A stretch of 64,000 nucleotides of DNA from Neobacillus novalis NBRC 102450. GTDB taxonomy: Bacteria > Bacillota > Bacilli > Bacillales > Cytobacillaceae. Position numbers and translations under genes: made by a program. The stretch covers positions 124,001-188,000 of the forward strand of contig NZ_BCVP01000009.1 in assembly GCF_001591805.1 (NCBI RefSeq). The letters run 5' to 3'. Below the pieces are notes generated by a model. The model was not told the DNA's origin. It searched no databases and was given only the letters and a program-made list of their open reading frames with translations. This document shows, in pieces, positions 43,325 to 51,389 of the stretch; the stretch's first letter is position 1; every line of letters starts with the position of its first letter.

Positions 43325-43361
43325 GTTTTGTGTCTGCTAAGTTAATGACCTACAAAAAAGA

Positions 43362-43402
43362 AAAACGGCTCTGTCGCAATCGATGCGAACAGAGCTGTTT
43401 TG
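43362..43402. terminator. Bidirectional terminator
   Basis: AACGGCTCTGT pairs with ACAGAGCTGTT and an inner CGCAATCGATGCG adds pairing; T-runs on both sides. Confidence 0.8.
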
Positions 43403-43414
43403 TTTTGATACAAT

Positions 43415-43840
43415 CTATTGTCGACCTTCAGTGAAAATTTGAAAGGTAATTCCGAACTTGTCTGTTACATTGCCGTAAGCTGGGCTGAAGAAGGTTTCTT
43501 GCAGCGGCATACCCACTTGACCGCCATCCTTTAACGCATCAAAAAACTTATGAGCCATTGCAGCATCGTCAGTTGTAATACAAATCGAAACTTGTGATCC
43601 GCTTTGATGTGGCTGGCCAGGGAATGTATCAGAAAACATTAACTCTGTTTCACCCACTTTTATTGTCGCGTGACTCACACGGTCCTTTGCTTCCGCAGGT
43701 ATAGGAAATTCTGGGTTTTCCGGCATTTCGCCGAAAGATTGGTGAAAGAGAACCTCAGCATTCAATGCTTCTTTGTAAAAATGAATCGCTTCCTTTGCAT
43801 TTCCGTCCATTACTAAATAGGGAATTAATCGTACCGTCAT
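43415..43840 (-). CDS. VOC family protein, PhnB-like
   Basis: 141 residues of the vicinal-oxygen-chelate superfamily, PhnB/3-demethylubiquinone-methyltransferase-like type. Motifs are IPYLVMDGNAKEAIHFYKEA, HATIKVGETELMFSD and GNVTDKFGITFQI. TAAGGAG precedes the start. The enzymatic role is unknown. Confidence 0.85.
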   Translation of the reverse strand: MTVRLIPYLVMDGNAKEAIHFYKEALNAEVLFHQSFGEMPENPEFPIPAEAKDRVSHATIKVGETELMFSDTFPGQPHQSGSQVSICITTDDAAMAHKFFDALKDGGQVGMPLQETFFSPAYGNVTDKFGITFQIFTEGRQ

Positions 43841-44003
43841 TAATAATCAGCTCCTTAAGTTCTTTGTATCGATAGGTTGATAGCCAGGCATTAGGTAGTT
43901 GTCAATGAATGCAGCCCACTACATATTATTACCGATAATTCCATTATAAAACACAGAACTAACGTTCGCAAGATTAAATTCTTACTAAACCGAAAAAAAC
44001 GAG

Positions 44004-44053
44004 AGTGTCCACCCCGGGCGGACATTTGTCCACGAGTGGTGCCTGACACCATT
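44004..44053. repeat. Second copy of the about 50-bp REP-like repeat
   Basis: It has the same order of elements as 32111-32160: AGTGTCC, GGGCGGACA, TGTCCACGAG, then GGTGCCTGACACC (44038-44050). The GGACA/TGTCC and GGTG/CACC pairs give short stems, so the single strand could fold as two hairpins. No transposase gene in the window matches it. Confidence 0.75.
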
Positions 44054-44072
44054 TTCACTACAATCAAAGGGT

Positions 44073-44597
44073 TTATTTCAATTCTGGCAGGTATCTTTCA
44101 TGAATGATTTTCAGGTGGTGGATGGCATGGCCAGCGATGATGTAGGCGATGGCTCGGGTGGTGATTTCGGTTTCGTTGGCAATACCCTTTTTGGCCCATG
44201 CCTTTTCCGGCATATTCATAATTAACGTGATCGTGGCATTTCGTGTTGCTGCAAAATCCTCGAGGATATTTTTATTCGGAAGATAATCGAACTGAGACCC
44301 CGCAATAAAATCGTTCTCGTCAAATCCTGCCAAGGGTGTCTGGTCACCGCGACCAATTCGCAGCAGGCGGTAACTCATGATTCTTTCAGTGTCTGCCATA
44401 TGGCCAAGGACTTCTTTAATACTCCATTTACCTTGGGCATAACGGAAATGACCGTTATCCTCTGATAATCCTTCAAGAAGTGCAGTCATCTCCGCTAAAT
44501 TTTCCTTCAAAATCAGTAAAAGGTCACCATCCGAAACAAGTTTTACATAAGGTACGTAATACTCAGGATATTCATTTTCTAATGGGCGTTGTAACAC
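44073..44597 (-). CDS. DinB family protein
   Basis: 174 residues of the DinB/YfiT-like four-helix bundle. The metal ligands are in WSIKEVLGHMADTERIMSYR and the C-terminal AGHAIHHLKIIHERYL. GTG 44597 follows GGGGAGAG. The sequence differs from the DinB-like gene at 6847-7320. Reaction unknown; family enzymes are thiol or zinc dependent. Confidence 0.85.
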   Translation of the reverse strand: MLQRPLENEYPEYYVPYVKLVSDGDLLLILKENLAEMTALLEGLSEDNGHFRYAQGKWSIKEVLGHMADTERIMSYRLLRIGRGDQTPLAGFDENDFIAGSQFDYLPNKNILEDFAATRNATITLIMNMPEKAWAKKGIANETEITTRAIAYIIAGHAIHHLKIIHERYLPELK

Positions 44598-44772
44598 TCC
44601 GTTCTCTCCCCTCTAATCTCACGATATAACCTTACAAATTAATCCTATCATAATTCACGAAAAAATCGAAAAATTAATCAGCAATTTCCAATCACTGAAT
44701 TTGTATTCCTGTCTCTATTTTTATTAAAATCATAATAATGATAGGGGTTTAAATGGAGAAAGGCAGTGAGTT

Positions 44773-45534
44773 ATGCACAAAAAATTATTTGTAGAAGGTT
44801 TACTTGGCAAAACCTTTAAAATACTAAATGGCTTTCCATCCTACATTACTTTCGAACAAAAAGAAAAACCAACAGGCCTCATTTCAGAGCAAGACCTCAC
44901 AAACTTGCTTGATCTGTGTTCGAAGTGGGGATTAGAACGAATTGGTGTGTCTTTGGAAAGGACGGCCGCAGAATTTGATTACCTATCAGAATTGTTCCTA
45001 AGAAACGGGTTTGAACATTTTTCCTCTAGGATTGAGGTTTATAAAGATTTAACGAACCTTGATAAAGGGGAAACACCGTTTACTTATGCTGCCTTAGCTG
45101 ATCAAAGCTATTCAGAATCTGAATTTAAATCCCTCTGGGAAAGTTGTATGTCAGGTTCAGATAATAAACCCTCTTCCTTAACAATGGATCAGCACCTAAT
45201 GTCGGTTAAAAGCGAACTAGGGGAAGACTGGGAAGAATCATGCCATGTATATTATTTGCAAAATAACCCGATTGGAATTTCCATCCCGCACCTCGAGCCG
45301 GGTACAATGGATGAGGGGAGATTGTTTTATTTTGGACTAATACCTGAAGCGAGAGGGCAAGGTTTTAGTACTGCCCTGCACCTTCAATCGTTATTGACAC
45401 TAAAGGAAATGGGGGCAACCTACTACATTGGGAGTACCGAAATTGCCAATAAGAAAATGAAAAGAGTATTTGAGAAAAATGACTGTATTACCCGGACACA
45501 AACAGAATCGTATTACAAATATTTTTCCAATTAA
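44773..45534 (+). CDS. GNAT family N-acetyltransferase
   Basis: 253 residues. The first half is a divergent domain; the second has the acetyl-CoA site in RLFYFGLIPEARGQGFSTAL and a terminal FEKNDCITRTQTESYYKYF. It is followed after 13 bases by cutC, so they probably form one transcript. Substrate unknown. Confidence 0.83.
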   Translation: MHKKLFVEGLLGKTFKILNGFPSYITFEQKEKPTGLISEQDLTNLLDLCSKWGLERIGVSLERTAAEFDYLSELFLRNGFEHFSSRIEVYKDLTNLDKGETPFTYAALADQSYSESEFKSLWESCMSGSDNKPSSLTMDQHLMSVKSELGEDWEESCHVYYLQNNPIGISIPHLEPGTMDEGRLFYFGLIPEARGQGFSTALHLQSLLTLKEMGATYYIGSTEIANKKMKRVFEKNDCITRTQTESYYKYFSN

Positions 45535-45547
45535 GAAGGGTTGAAAA

Positions 45548-46240
45548 ATGAGCAAAGTAGAAATTATTGTCTTAAATCAAGAAGATGCAAAAACGGCTGA
45601 AGCAAATGGGGCGGACCGACTTGAGTTAGTTTCCGCAATCGCCGAAGGCGGCCTGACGCCAAGTTACGGAACGATTAAAACGGTTGTGAAAAGTGTGGAG
45701 ATTCCCGTTATGGTAATGGTTCGGCCTCACAGCTATTCATTTGAATACCGTAAGAGTGAATGGGATGCTATTAGAGAAGATATTAAAATAATTCAAGAGT
45801 TAGGTGCTGCAGGAATCGTTTTTGGAGGGTTAACCGAAAAGAATACAGTTGATTTTGAGATTCTCGCCATGGTTTTAGAAGAAGCGCAAGGTCTTTCCGT
45901 AACCTTTCATCGAGCCATTGATCAAACGGATGCTTTAGAGGTGTATAAGTCTCTTTGCCACTCGCTATATCATGTAGATCGGATTTTAACTTCAGGTGGA
46001 AAACCAACGGTCCTCGAAGGACTTGACCCATTAAAGAAGATGTTAGCGGAGTCGAAGAAAACTCCTAATCACCCAATCATCATGCCGGGTTCAGGTCTTA
46101 CTTCAAGTAATATTGAGTATATACATAAACAACTCCAGGCATCGGAATACCATTTTGGCTCAGCAATAAGAATGAATGGGGATTTTCGCAATCAAATAAA
46201 TGGGGATGAAATCCAAAAGATAAAAAGAATGATCAACTAG
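45548..46240 (+). CDS. cutC: Copper homeostasis protein CutC
   Basis: 230 residues. The TIM-barrel family CutC is recognised from ANGADRLELVSAIAEGGLTP at the N-terminus, VMVRPHSYSFEY, VTFHRAIDQ and RILTSGGKPTVLEGL, ending in IIMPGSGLTSSNIEYI. In E. coli it was linked to copper tolerance, but its biochemical role is debated. It starts 13 bases after the acetyltransferase gene. Confidence 0.92.
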   Translation: MSKVEIIVLNQEDAKTAEANGADRLELVSAIAEGGLTPSYGTIKTVVKSVEIPVMVMVRPHSYSFEYRKSEWDAIREDIKIIQELGAAGIVFGGLTEKNTVDFEILAMVLEEAQGLSVTFHRAIDQTDALEVYKSLCHSLYHVDRILTSGGKPTVLEGLDPLKKMLAESKKTPNHPIIMPGSGLTSSNIEYIHKQLQASEYHFGSAIRMNGDFRNQINGDEIQKIKRMIN

Positions 46241-46249
46241 TTCACAACA

Positions 46250-46290
46250 AAAAAGAGTTGCTGCTTTTTTCAGTTTTAGCAGCAACTCGT
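46250..46290. terminator. Bidirectional terminator
   Basis: GAGTTGCTGC and GCAGCAACTC flank a T-rich loop between the convergent cutC and queT genes. Confidence 0.8.
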
Positions 46291-46297
46291 ATTGTGT

Positions 46298-46873
46298 TTA
46301 AACAATTTTTTCAAAATGGACGCGTTTGTTAATAGCATACATAACCGGCATTCCGACGGCCATCACGACGAATTCACTAACGGCTGTCGTCAGCCATGTA
46401 AACATGAAGGGCCAACCAAACGCCAGGTGAAGTTCAAGGGCGATCAAGAACATTGTAAACGTGAAGACGAGTGTATTGACGACCATTCGTGCCCAGATGC
46501 CTTTGATAAAGCGGGCGCAGATAATCGCGATCAACAAGGCAATCACCGACTGGCCGACACCGAAAATTAGATCATAAGCCTTCAATGGTGAAAAGAATAA
46601 ATTCGTCAAAAATACACCAAGAACGATTCCATAAATGTACTTTTTGTTAAAAACGATAAGATGATTAAACATTTCCGAGACACGGAACTGGACTTGGGTA
46701 AAGCCAAACGGCTGAATTAAGGCTGAAACAGCAATATATAATGCGGCGACAATCCCGCCCACAACAACTCCATGCACTTTGTTGTGTGCCTTGCCGGCTG
46801 CAGCAGTTTCAACAGAACCAATACCTGGTTTGGCACCAATTGGTTGTGCTACTGTGTTAGTTGTTTTCTCCAT
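46298..46873 (-). CDS. queT: QueT transporter family protein (queuosine precursor)
   Basis: About 191 residues with five or six transmembrane helices after a soluble N-terminus of about 35. QFRVSEMFNHLIVFNKKYIYG is diagnostic of the QueT family of ECF S components. It takes up preQ1 or a related queuosine precursor, using shared ECF ATPase and EcfT subunits. A preQ1-I riboswitch precedes it. ATG 46873 has AAGGAG 8-9 bases upstream; ATG 46879 is also in frame but too close. Confidence 0.93.
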   Translation of the reverse strand: MEKTTNTVAQPIGAKPGIGSVETAAAGKAHNKVHGVVVGGIVAALYIAVSALIQPFGFTQVQFRVSEMFNHLIVFNKKYIYGIVLGVFLTNLFFSPLKAYDLIFGVGQSVIALLIAIICARFIKGIWARMVVNTLVFTFTMFLIALELHLAFGWPFMFTWLTTAVSEFVVMAVGMPVMYAINKRVHFEKIV

Positions 46874-46882
46874 ATTCATTTC

Positions 46883-46919
46883 TCCTTAGTTTTTTTTCGT
46901 GGGAGGATCTCGAACCACG
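46883..46919 (-). ncRNA. PreQ1-I riboswitch
   Basis: On the minus strand the leader reads CGTGG, a loop TTCGAGATCCTC, CCACG, then an A-run and CTAAGGAG. This is the compact class I preQ1 aptamer: a short P1 stem, a C-rich loop and an A-rich tail folding back on it. The tail overlaps the ribosome site of queT, so binding of preQ1 would hide it and lower translation. Confidence 0.88.
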
Positions 46920-46997
46920 TTAAGGTAAGATGCTTGCAAACTAATATATTAATACTAATAATAGCATGAGTCAATGACAGTTTTTTCAAAAGAATAA

Positions 46998-47025
46998 AGG
47001 AAGCCATCCAAAACGGCTTCCTTTG
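46998..47025 (-). terminator. Rho-independent terminator
   Basis: GGAAGCC and GGCTTCC form the stem; minus-strand sequence ends in TTTATTCTTTT. It separates the VOC gene from the queT leader. Confidence 0.7.
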
Positions 47026-47030
47026 CAGCA

Positions 47031-47402
47031 CTAACTTTGTACTTCGCTCATTAGTGCATGGGTATTGTCTTCTGTATCTTTGAAGAACGTCATCCATGTT
47101 TCTGTTTGCCCCATTTTGGCGACAATGTGCGGTTCATCGATAAAGCTGACCCCTTTTTCAACTAATCCTTGATAGCTTTCCTTAATATCCGCAACTTGAA
47201 AATAGATAACCGAACTTGGGTGAGCAAATTGCTCCTGTTCAGGAAGGCTTAGCAGAAGGCGCAGGCCATTACATTCAAAGAATGCCATCGTTTCAGTATT
47301 GAACAGCAGAGGAAGTTCCAGTAAATCCTTATAAAAGGTAGTCGCTCTATTAATATCCTTCACGGGCACACCAATTTGTCCAATATTTTTAATTTTAGTC
47401 AT
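47031..47402 (-). CDS. VOC family protein (glyoxalase-like)
   Basis: About 123 residues. IGQIGVPVKDINRATTFYKD and TWMTFFKDTEDNTHALMSEV are typical of glyoxalase/bleomycin-resistance fold proteins, with Glu in FFECNGLRLLLS. ATG 47402 has GGGAGAT upstream. Substrate unknown. Confidence 0.83.
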   Translation of the reverse strand: MTKIKNIGQIGVPVKDINRATTFYKDLLELPLLFNTETMAFFECNGLRLLLSLPEQEQFAHPSSVIYFQVADIKESYQGLVEKGVSFIDEPHIVAKMGQTETWMTFFKDTEDNTHALMSEVQS

Positions 47403-47715
47403 CAGCCTATCTCCCATCCTAAATAATCCAATCTCATAAATTATAATTTAAATACTCTTACTTTTCAAAAAAAACCTTGCCTCGGAGCATTATTGAGAAG
47501 AGAGAAGCTAGACAACTATTTTCCGTGAATATTTGCTGAAATTTTGACGGTAATGTTCAAATATTGTCATATCGTGGTAAAATTGGACTATAAAAAAAAT
47601 TCAAAAATTATAAAAGTATGACGCATGTATCCGCTTTAAAAAGGCGAATTTAGTAGTTAACGTTTTTTATCAGTTTATCGAACTTGCGACATAACTTTCT
47701 GGGGGGAAGCAAACA

Positions 47716-48321
47716 GTGACGATGGATAGCCTATATATTGAAAAATTTAAAAAGCAGTTACAAGAGTTAAAGCCAATCCAACCGTTAGACCTCGAATCGA
47801 ATCCTGAAGTTTCTCAAGGCGATTTTCAAGGGTTAATCAATGAATTTAAAGACGAAGTAAAAAAGGGAAATCGTGCTTCCTTTAAACTTCTACAAGAGTT
47901 ACTGGCAAAATTTGAAGAGTTTTCCGATGTTGCCGCACCGGAAGATAAGGGCGCTTTGGAACAGACGGATAGTAAGGATGAAGGGAAAATAACAGAATTA
48001 ATCAATCTGACCATCCAAGCGGTGGATTCAATGGATTTAATCTATCAATCTGCATTAAAAACAGACCTTAAAGAATGGGGAACACAAATCGAAAAAGTCA
48101 TCAACGATTACCTCAAGCTATTGGAGTTGTATGGGATTGAGGAAATTAAGGTATTAGGCGAATTTATTAATGGCGAAACGATGATTAGTATTGGAACAGT
48201 CCCTGAGAGTTTCCAAGAGCAATTAAAAAAATTCCAAGTATACGCGGTTCATGAGCGAGGGTTCCGGTTTAAAGAAAACGGTAAATTAATCCGCGAAGCA
48301 AAAGTCATCACTATATATTAA
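47716..48321 (+). CDS. GrpE-like nucleotide exchange factor of the accessory Hsp70 operon
   Basis: 201 residues, starting at GTG 47716 after GGGGGGAAG. An acidic, helix-prone middle region (about 35-130) is followed by a small beta domain: IKVLGEFINGETMISIGTVP, then AVHERGFRFKENGKLIREAK, the position and look of the GrpE beta wing. The overall sequence is far from GrpE of the housekeeping dnaK locus, so the exchange-factor role is inferred from that domain and from the DnaK gene 27 bases downstream. I see no CIRCE element upstream, so HrcA control is unlikely. Confidence 0.75.
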   Translation: MTMDSLYIEKFKKQLQELKPIQPLDLESNPEVSQGDFQGLINEFKDEVKKGNRASFKLLQELLAKFEEFSDVAAPEDKGALEQTDSKDEGKITELINLTIQAVDSMDLIYQSALKTDLKEWGTQIEKVINDYLKLLELYGIEEIKVLGEFINGETMISIGTVPESFQEQLKKFQVYAVHERGFRFKENGKLIREAKVITIY

Positions 48322-48348
48322 AGACAAGAATTTGAGGGGGTCTATAAA

Positions 48349-50094
48349 ATGACGTTAATTGGTATCGATTTAGGAACAACAAACTCAGCAATGGCTTATT
48401 TGAAAAATGGAAAACCGGAAATTATTATTAACGATCGTGGTGAACGGACTACTCCGTCTTTTTTCCAAGTTGACCGTGAAAATAAAATCCAAATTGGTGC
48501 AGTCGCTAAGAATGCCTATACTAGTTATCCCTGGGAAACTGTTTTAGAAGTCAAGCGTTTAATGGGGACAGAACAGAAAGTTGATGTTTCCGGAAATCAA
48601 TACCGTCCAGAAGAAATTTCTTCTTATTATTTAAGATACCTAAAGGATTCTGCTGAAAAATTTTTAGGTAAACCTGTAACAGAAGCAGTTATTACGGTTC
48701 CTGCCTATTTTTCTGATGCACAGAGAAAGGCAACAAAAATAGCAGGTGAAATTGCCGGATTAAAGGTAGAAAGAATTGTAAATGAACCAACTGCAGCAGC
48801 GATTGCTTTTGGGTTTGAAAATATGGACAAGGACCAGCATATCCTTGTTTATGACCTTGGCGGAGGTACGTTTGATGTTTCCGTTGTAGAGTTGTTTTCT
48901 GGTGTCGTCGAAGTAAAAGCAAGTGCCGGAAACAACCATCTTGGCGGGATGGATTTTGATAACGCGATAGTAGATTGGTTTGTTAAGAAATATAAAACGG
49001 AACAGGGAATTGACTTATTTGGATTTGGAACAGAGCAGGAACTTCTTCAACGTAAGGCCAGGTTAAAGGTTGAAGCGGAGAATGTAAAAAAGGCATTATC
49101 TACCCAAAGTTCGGCCCGCTTGAATCTGCCGTTCTTTGCCATTTATCATAATTCACCAATCTCGATTGACGAAGAAATTACTCGAACCCAGTTTGAAAAA
49201 CTAATAAATAGTCTTGCAGAGTCAACTTTGGAGCAAATTGATAAAGTATTAAAGGATGCCAAACTAACGACTCATGACATCACTGAGATTTTGCTTGTGG
49301 GTGGATCAATAAGAATCCCGTTAATTCAAAGATTGGTTGAAATGAAGTTTGGTAAAACACCGAGAAAAGATATAAACCCTGATGAAGCCGTGGCGTTAGG
49401 AGCCGCTGTCCAGGCAGGAATTAAAAGCGGAGAGATTGATAGCTCAAAAGGTTTAATGGTTTTGGACGTTTGCCCTTATACACTTGGTGTCGACGTAGTG
49501 AAAAATGTAGGGGGAAGAATGGTTTCGGGTTTCTTCGACCCTATTATCCCGCGCAATAGTACGATCCCTGTAACGGAGAGCAATACCTATGTAACGATTG
49601 CCGATAATCAGGATGAAATGTACCTAGGGGTTTACCAAGGTGATGATGAGGATCAATACGTAAGATCGGAACTAAGAATTGGCGAAAATGACATTATCAT
49701 CAGTGGGATTCCAAGAAGGCAAGCAGGGCAAGAGAAAATAGAAGTGAAATTTACCTACGATATTAATGGATTACTTGAAGTAGAGGCGACGATTTTAAGT
49801 ACTGGTAAGAAGCAAACGGAGGTAATTGATGTCCAAAAAGGTGTCATGTCAAAACCTGAAATTTCTTTAGCGAAAGAAAAGCTTCAACGGGAATGGAATC
49901 AGTCGGAATTTTACCACGAAGTAAAAAATGTCATCAATCGTGCGGAAAAAATAATCGATGAAGTAAGTCCTAACGAGCAGGCAAAGATTCACGATATGCT
50001 CAGCAATTTAAAAAATGCTTTAAGCCAAAATAATGCCAATCTAGTTAAGAAATATGAAGAAGAATTAACTGATCTATTAATCGAATTAGTATAG
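48349..50094 (+). CDS. Accessory Hsp70 (DnaK-like) chaperone
   Basis: 581 residues, about 30-50 shorter than DnaK. The ATPase domain is intact: [10 protein letters not shown] (phosphate 1), [17 protein letters not shown] (phosphate 2), [12 protein letters not shown], and [15 protein letters not shown] (adenosine motif, with Ile instead of Thr in GGSTRIP). The interdomain linker reads [16 protein letters not shown], near the DnaK LLLDVTPLSLGIE type. The substrate-binding beta domain runs about 380-500, then a short helical lid of about 80 residues without the acidic C-terminal tail. GAGGGGG precedes ATG 48349. Its clients are unknown; partner genes suggest work at the membrane. Confidence 0.92.
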   Translation: MTLIGIDLGTTNSAMAYLKNGKPEIIINDRGERTTPSFFQVDRENKIQIGAVAKNAYTSYPWETVLEVKRLMGTEQKVDVSGNQYRPEEISSYYLRYLKDSAEKFLGKPVTEAVITVPAYFSDAQRKATKIAGEIAGLKVERIVNEPTAAAIAFGFENMDKDQHILVYDLGGGTFDVSVVELFSGVVEVKASAGNNHLGGMDFDNAIVDWFVKKYKTEQGIDLFGFGTEQELLQRKARLKVEAENVKKALSTQSSARLNLPFFAIYHNSPISIDEEITRTQFEKLINSLAESTLEQIDKVLKDAKLTTHDITEILLVGGSIRIPLIQRLVEMKFGKTPRKDINPDEAVALGAAVQAGIKSGEIDSSKGLMVLDVCPYTLGVDVVKNVGGRMVSGFFDPIIPRNSTIPVTESNTYVTIADNQDEMYLGVYQGDDEDQYVRSELRIGENDIIISGIPRRQAGQEKIEVKFTYDINGLLEVEATILSTGKKQTEVIDVQKGVMSKPEISLAKEKLQREWNQSEFYHEVKNVINRAEKIIDEVSPNEQAKIHDMLSNLKNALSQNNANLVKKYEEELTDLLIELV

Positions 50095-50105
50095 AGGGCT
50101 GACAT

Positions 50106-51389
50106 ATGGAGCAAACCGTGCGATTCTTTAACCTAGCAATAAACTATTTACAGGATGAGCGCTATGAAGAGGCTGCCCTTTTTCTCGAACCTATTGTGAA
50201 AGAAAATCCTTCATTAACCGAAGCAAAGTGGGCACTAGGCCTTCTTCACGTGCTCTCTGGTTTTCCACATAAGGCGTTACAACTGTGGGGCCAAATTCAA
50301 CATTTCGAGGGTCGTAATCTGCTAACCTACCAACAAGCGGTTGAGGAGAAATTACCTCAGTATGATAAATTGTATGCGAAATACAATAAGGCCGTTGAAG
50401 GGGTTCAAGTGGAGGATTTTCATCAGGCAAAAGGTATTTTTAAGGAGCTTCTTTCCTATCAGGAGGAAGTTCCACTGCCCATTGATTTTTACCATGGATA
50501 TCTATTGGTCCAGATTGTCACAGGAGAAGAGGAAAGGGCTTTTCAAGCAATCAACAACTTCCCTCTCTATGTGAAAAACAGTTCCATCATTCGCGAAATA
50601 GAAAAAACAATCGGACATCTTGCGCCTAAACAAACATCCTTTGAAGAAATAGCTGTAACCGTGAAAGCATCGAAGAAAGGGCGGTCAAAGGGTCTTTTTA
50701 TTGCCACAGGTATGGCTGCATCCTTACTAGTTGGTGCTATTGGAACTTGGGCTCTTAGTGAAACAAAAGAAGTGAATAACCAGAAACCAGTCATCCAGCA
50801 AAATGCGGGCGATGGAATAAAAGACAGAGTGAAAACAGAGAACCTTGAAAAGGAATTATCTGCTCTTAAGGAAGAGAAAAGCAATTTACAAAATGATTTA
50901 GAAGCAAAAAACCAAGAGCTTAGCAAAGAGCAAGAGCTAAGTGAGCTTATCAGCTTTGCCAATCTTGACCGTGAGGAACTATCTGCCAAGGCCGGCTGGA
51001 ACACTTACAAAAACGGGTTGGCTGCTTTCAAAAATAAAGATTACAGTAAGACCGCTGATCTAATGGAAAAAAGCCTGACTCTGGAGCCGAATGAGTATTT
51101 TTCAGATGATGCCTTTTACTTTCTAATAAAATCAAAGCAAAGGCTAAACATGAAGGAGGACCTCCCAGCCCTTTATGACCGCTTTTTTTCACAAACGAGC
51201 AGCCATTATGTCTTATCTCCCTATAAAGCTGAATTAATGCTGGGCAATGCCCAATTATTGATTGAACAGGGAAATTCAAAGGATGCCCTGCCATTGCTGG
51301 AAAAAATCCAGTCTGAGTATAAACACGACTGGACGGCAGAGGAAGCTGCGTTAATTTTGAACCGGCTAATAGGTGGTCCAAATGATTAG
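50106..51389 (+). CDS. Membrane-spanning TPR and coiled-coil protein of the Hsp70 operon
   Basis: 427 residues in three parts. The N-terminal cytosolic half (about 1-170) has TPR-like helix pairs (AINYLQDERYEEAALFLEPI). One transmembrane segment follows at about 196-216 (LFIATGMAASLLVGAIGTWA). Beyond it come a coiled coil (about 243-285, LEKELSALKEEKSNLQNDLE) and a second TPR region outside the membrane (AAFKNKDYSKTADLMEKSL). It starts 11 bases after the DnaK-like gene and overlaps the J-like gene by 8 bases. It could pass substrates or signals between an external TPR domain and the cytosolic Hsp70. No named family is recognised. Confidence 0.75.
   Translation: MEQTVRFFNLAINYLQDERYEEAALFLEPIVKENPSLTEAKWALGLLHVLSGFPHKALQLWGQIQHFEGRNLLTYQQAVEEKLPQYDKLYAKYNKAVEGVQVEDFHQAKGIFKELLSYQEEVPLPIDFYHGYLLVQIVTGEEERAFQAINNFPLYVKNSSIIREIEKTIGHLAPKQTSFEEIAVTVKASKKGRSKGLFIATGMAASLLVGAIGTWALSETKEVNNQKPVIQQNAGDGIKDRVKTENLEKELSALKEEKSNLQNDLEAKNQELSKEQELSELISFANLDREELSAKAGWNTYKNGLAAFKNKDYSKTADLMEKSLTLEPNEYFSDDAFYFLIKSKQRLNMKEDLPALYDRFFSQTSSHYVLSPYKAELMLGNAQLLIEQGNSKDALPLLEKIQSEYKHDWTAEEAALILNRLIGGPND

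Noticed and set aside
47418..47715. CIRCE element before the GrpE-like gene
   Set aside because: No TTAGCACTC-N9-GAGTGCTAA or near match was found, so HrcA control is not supported.
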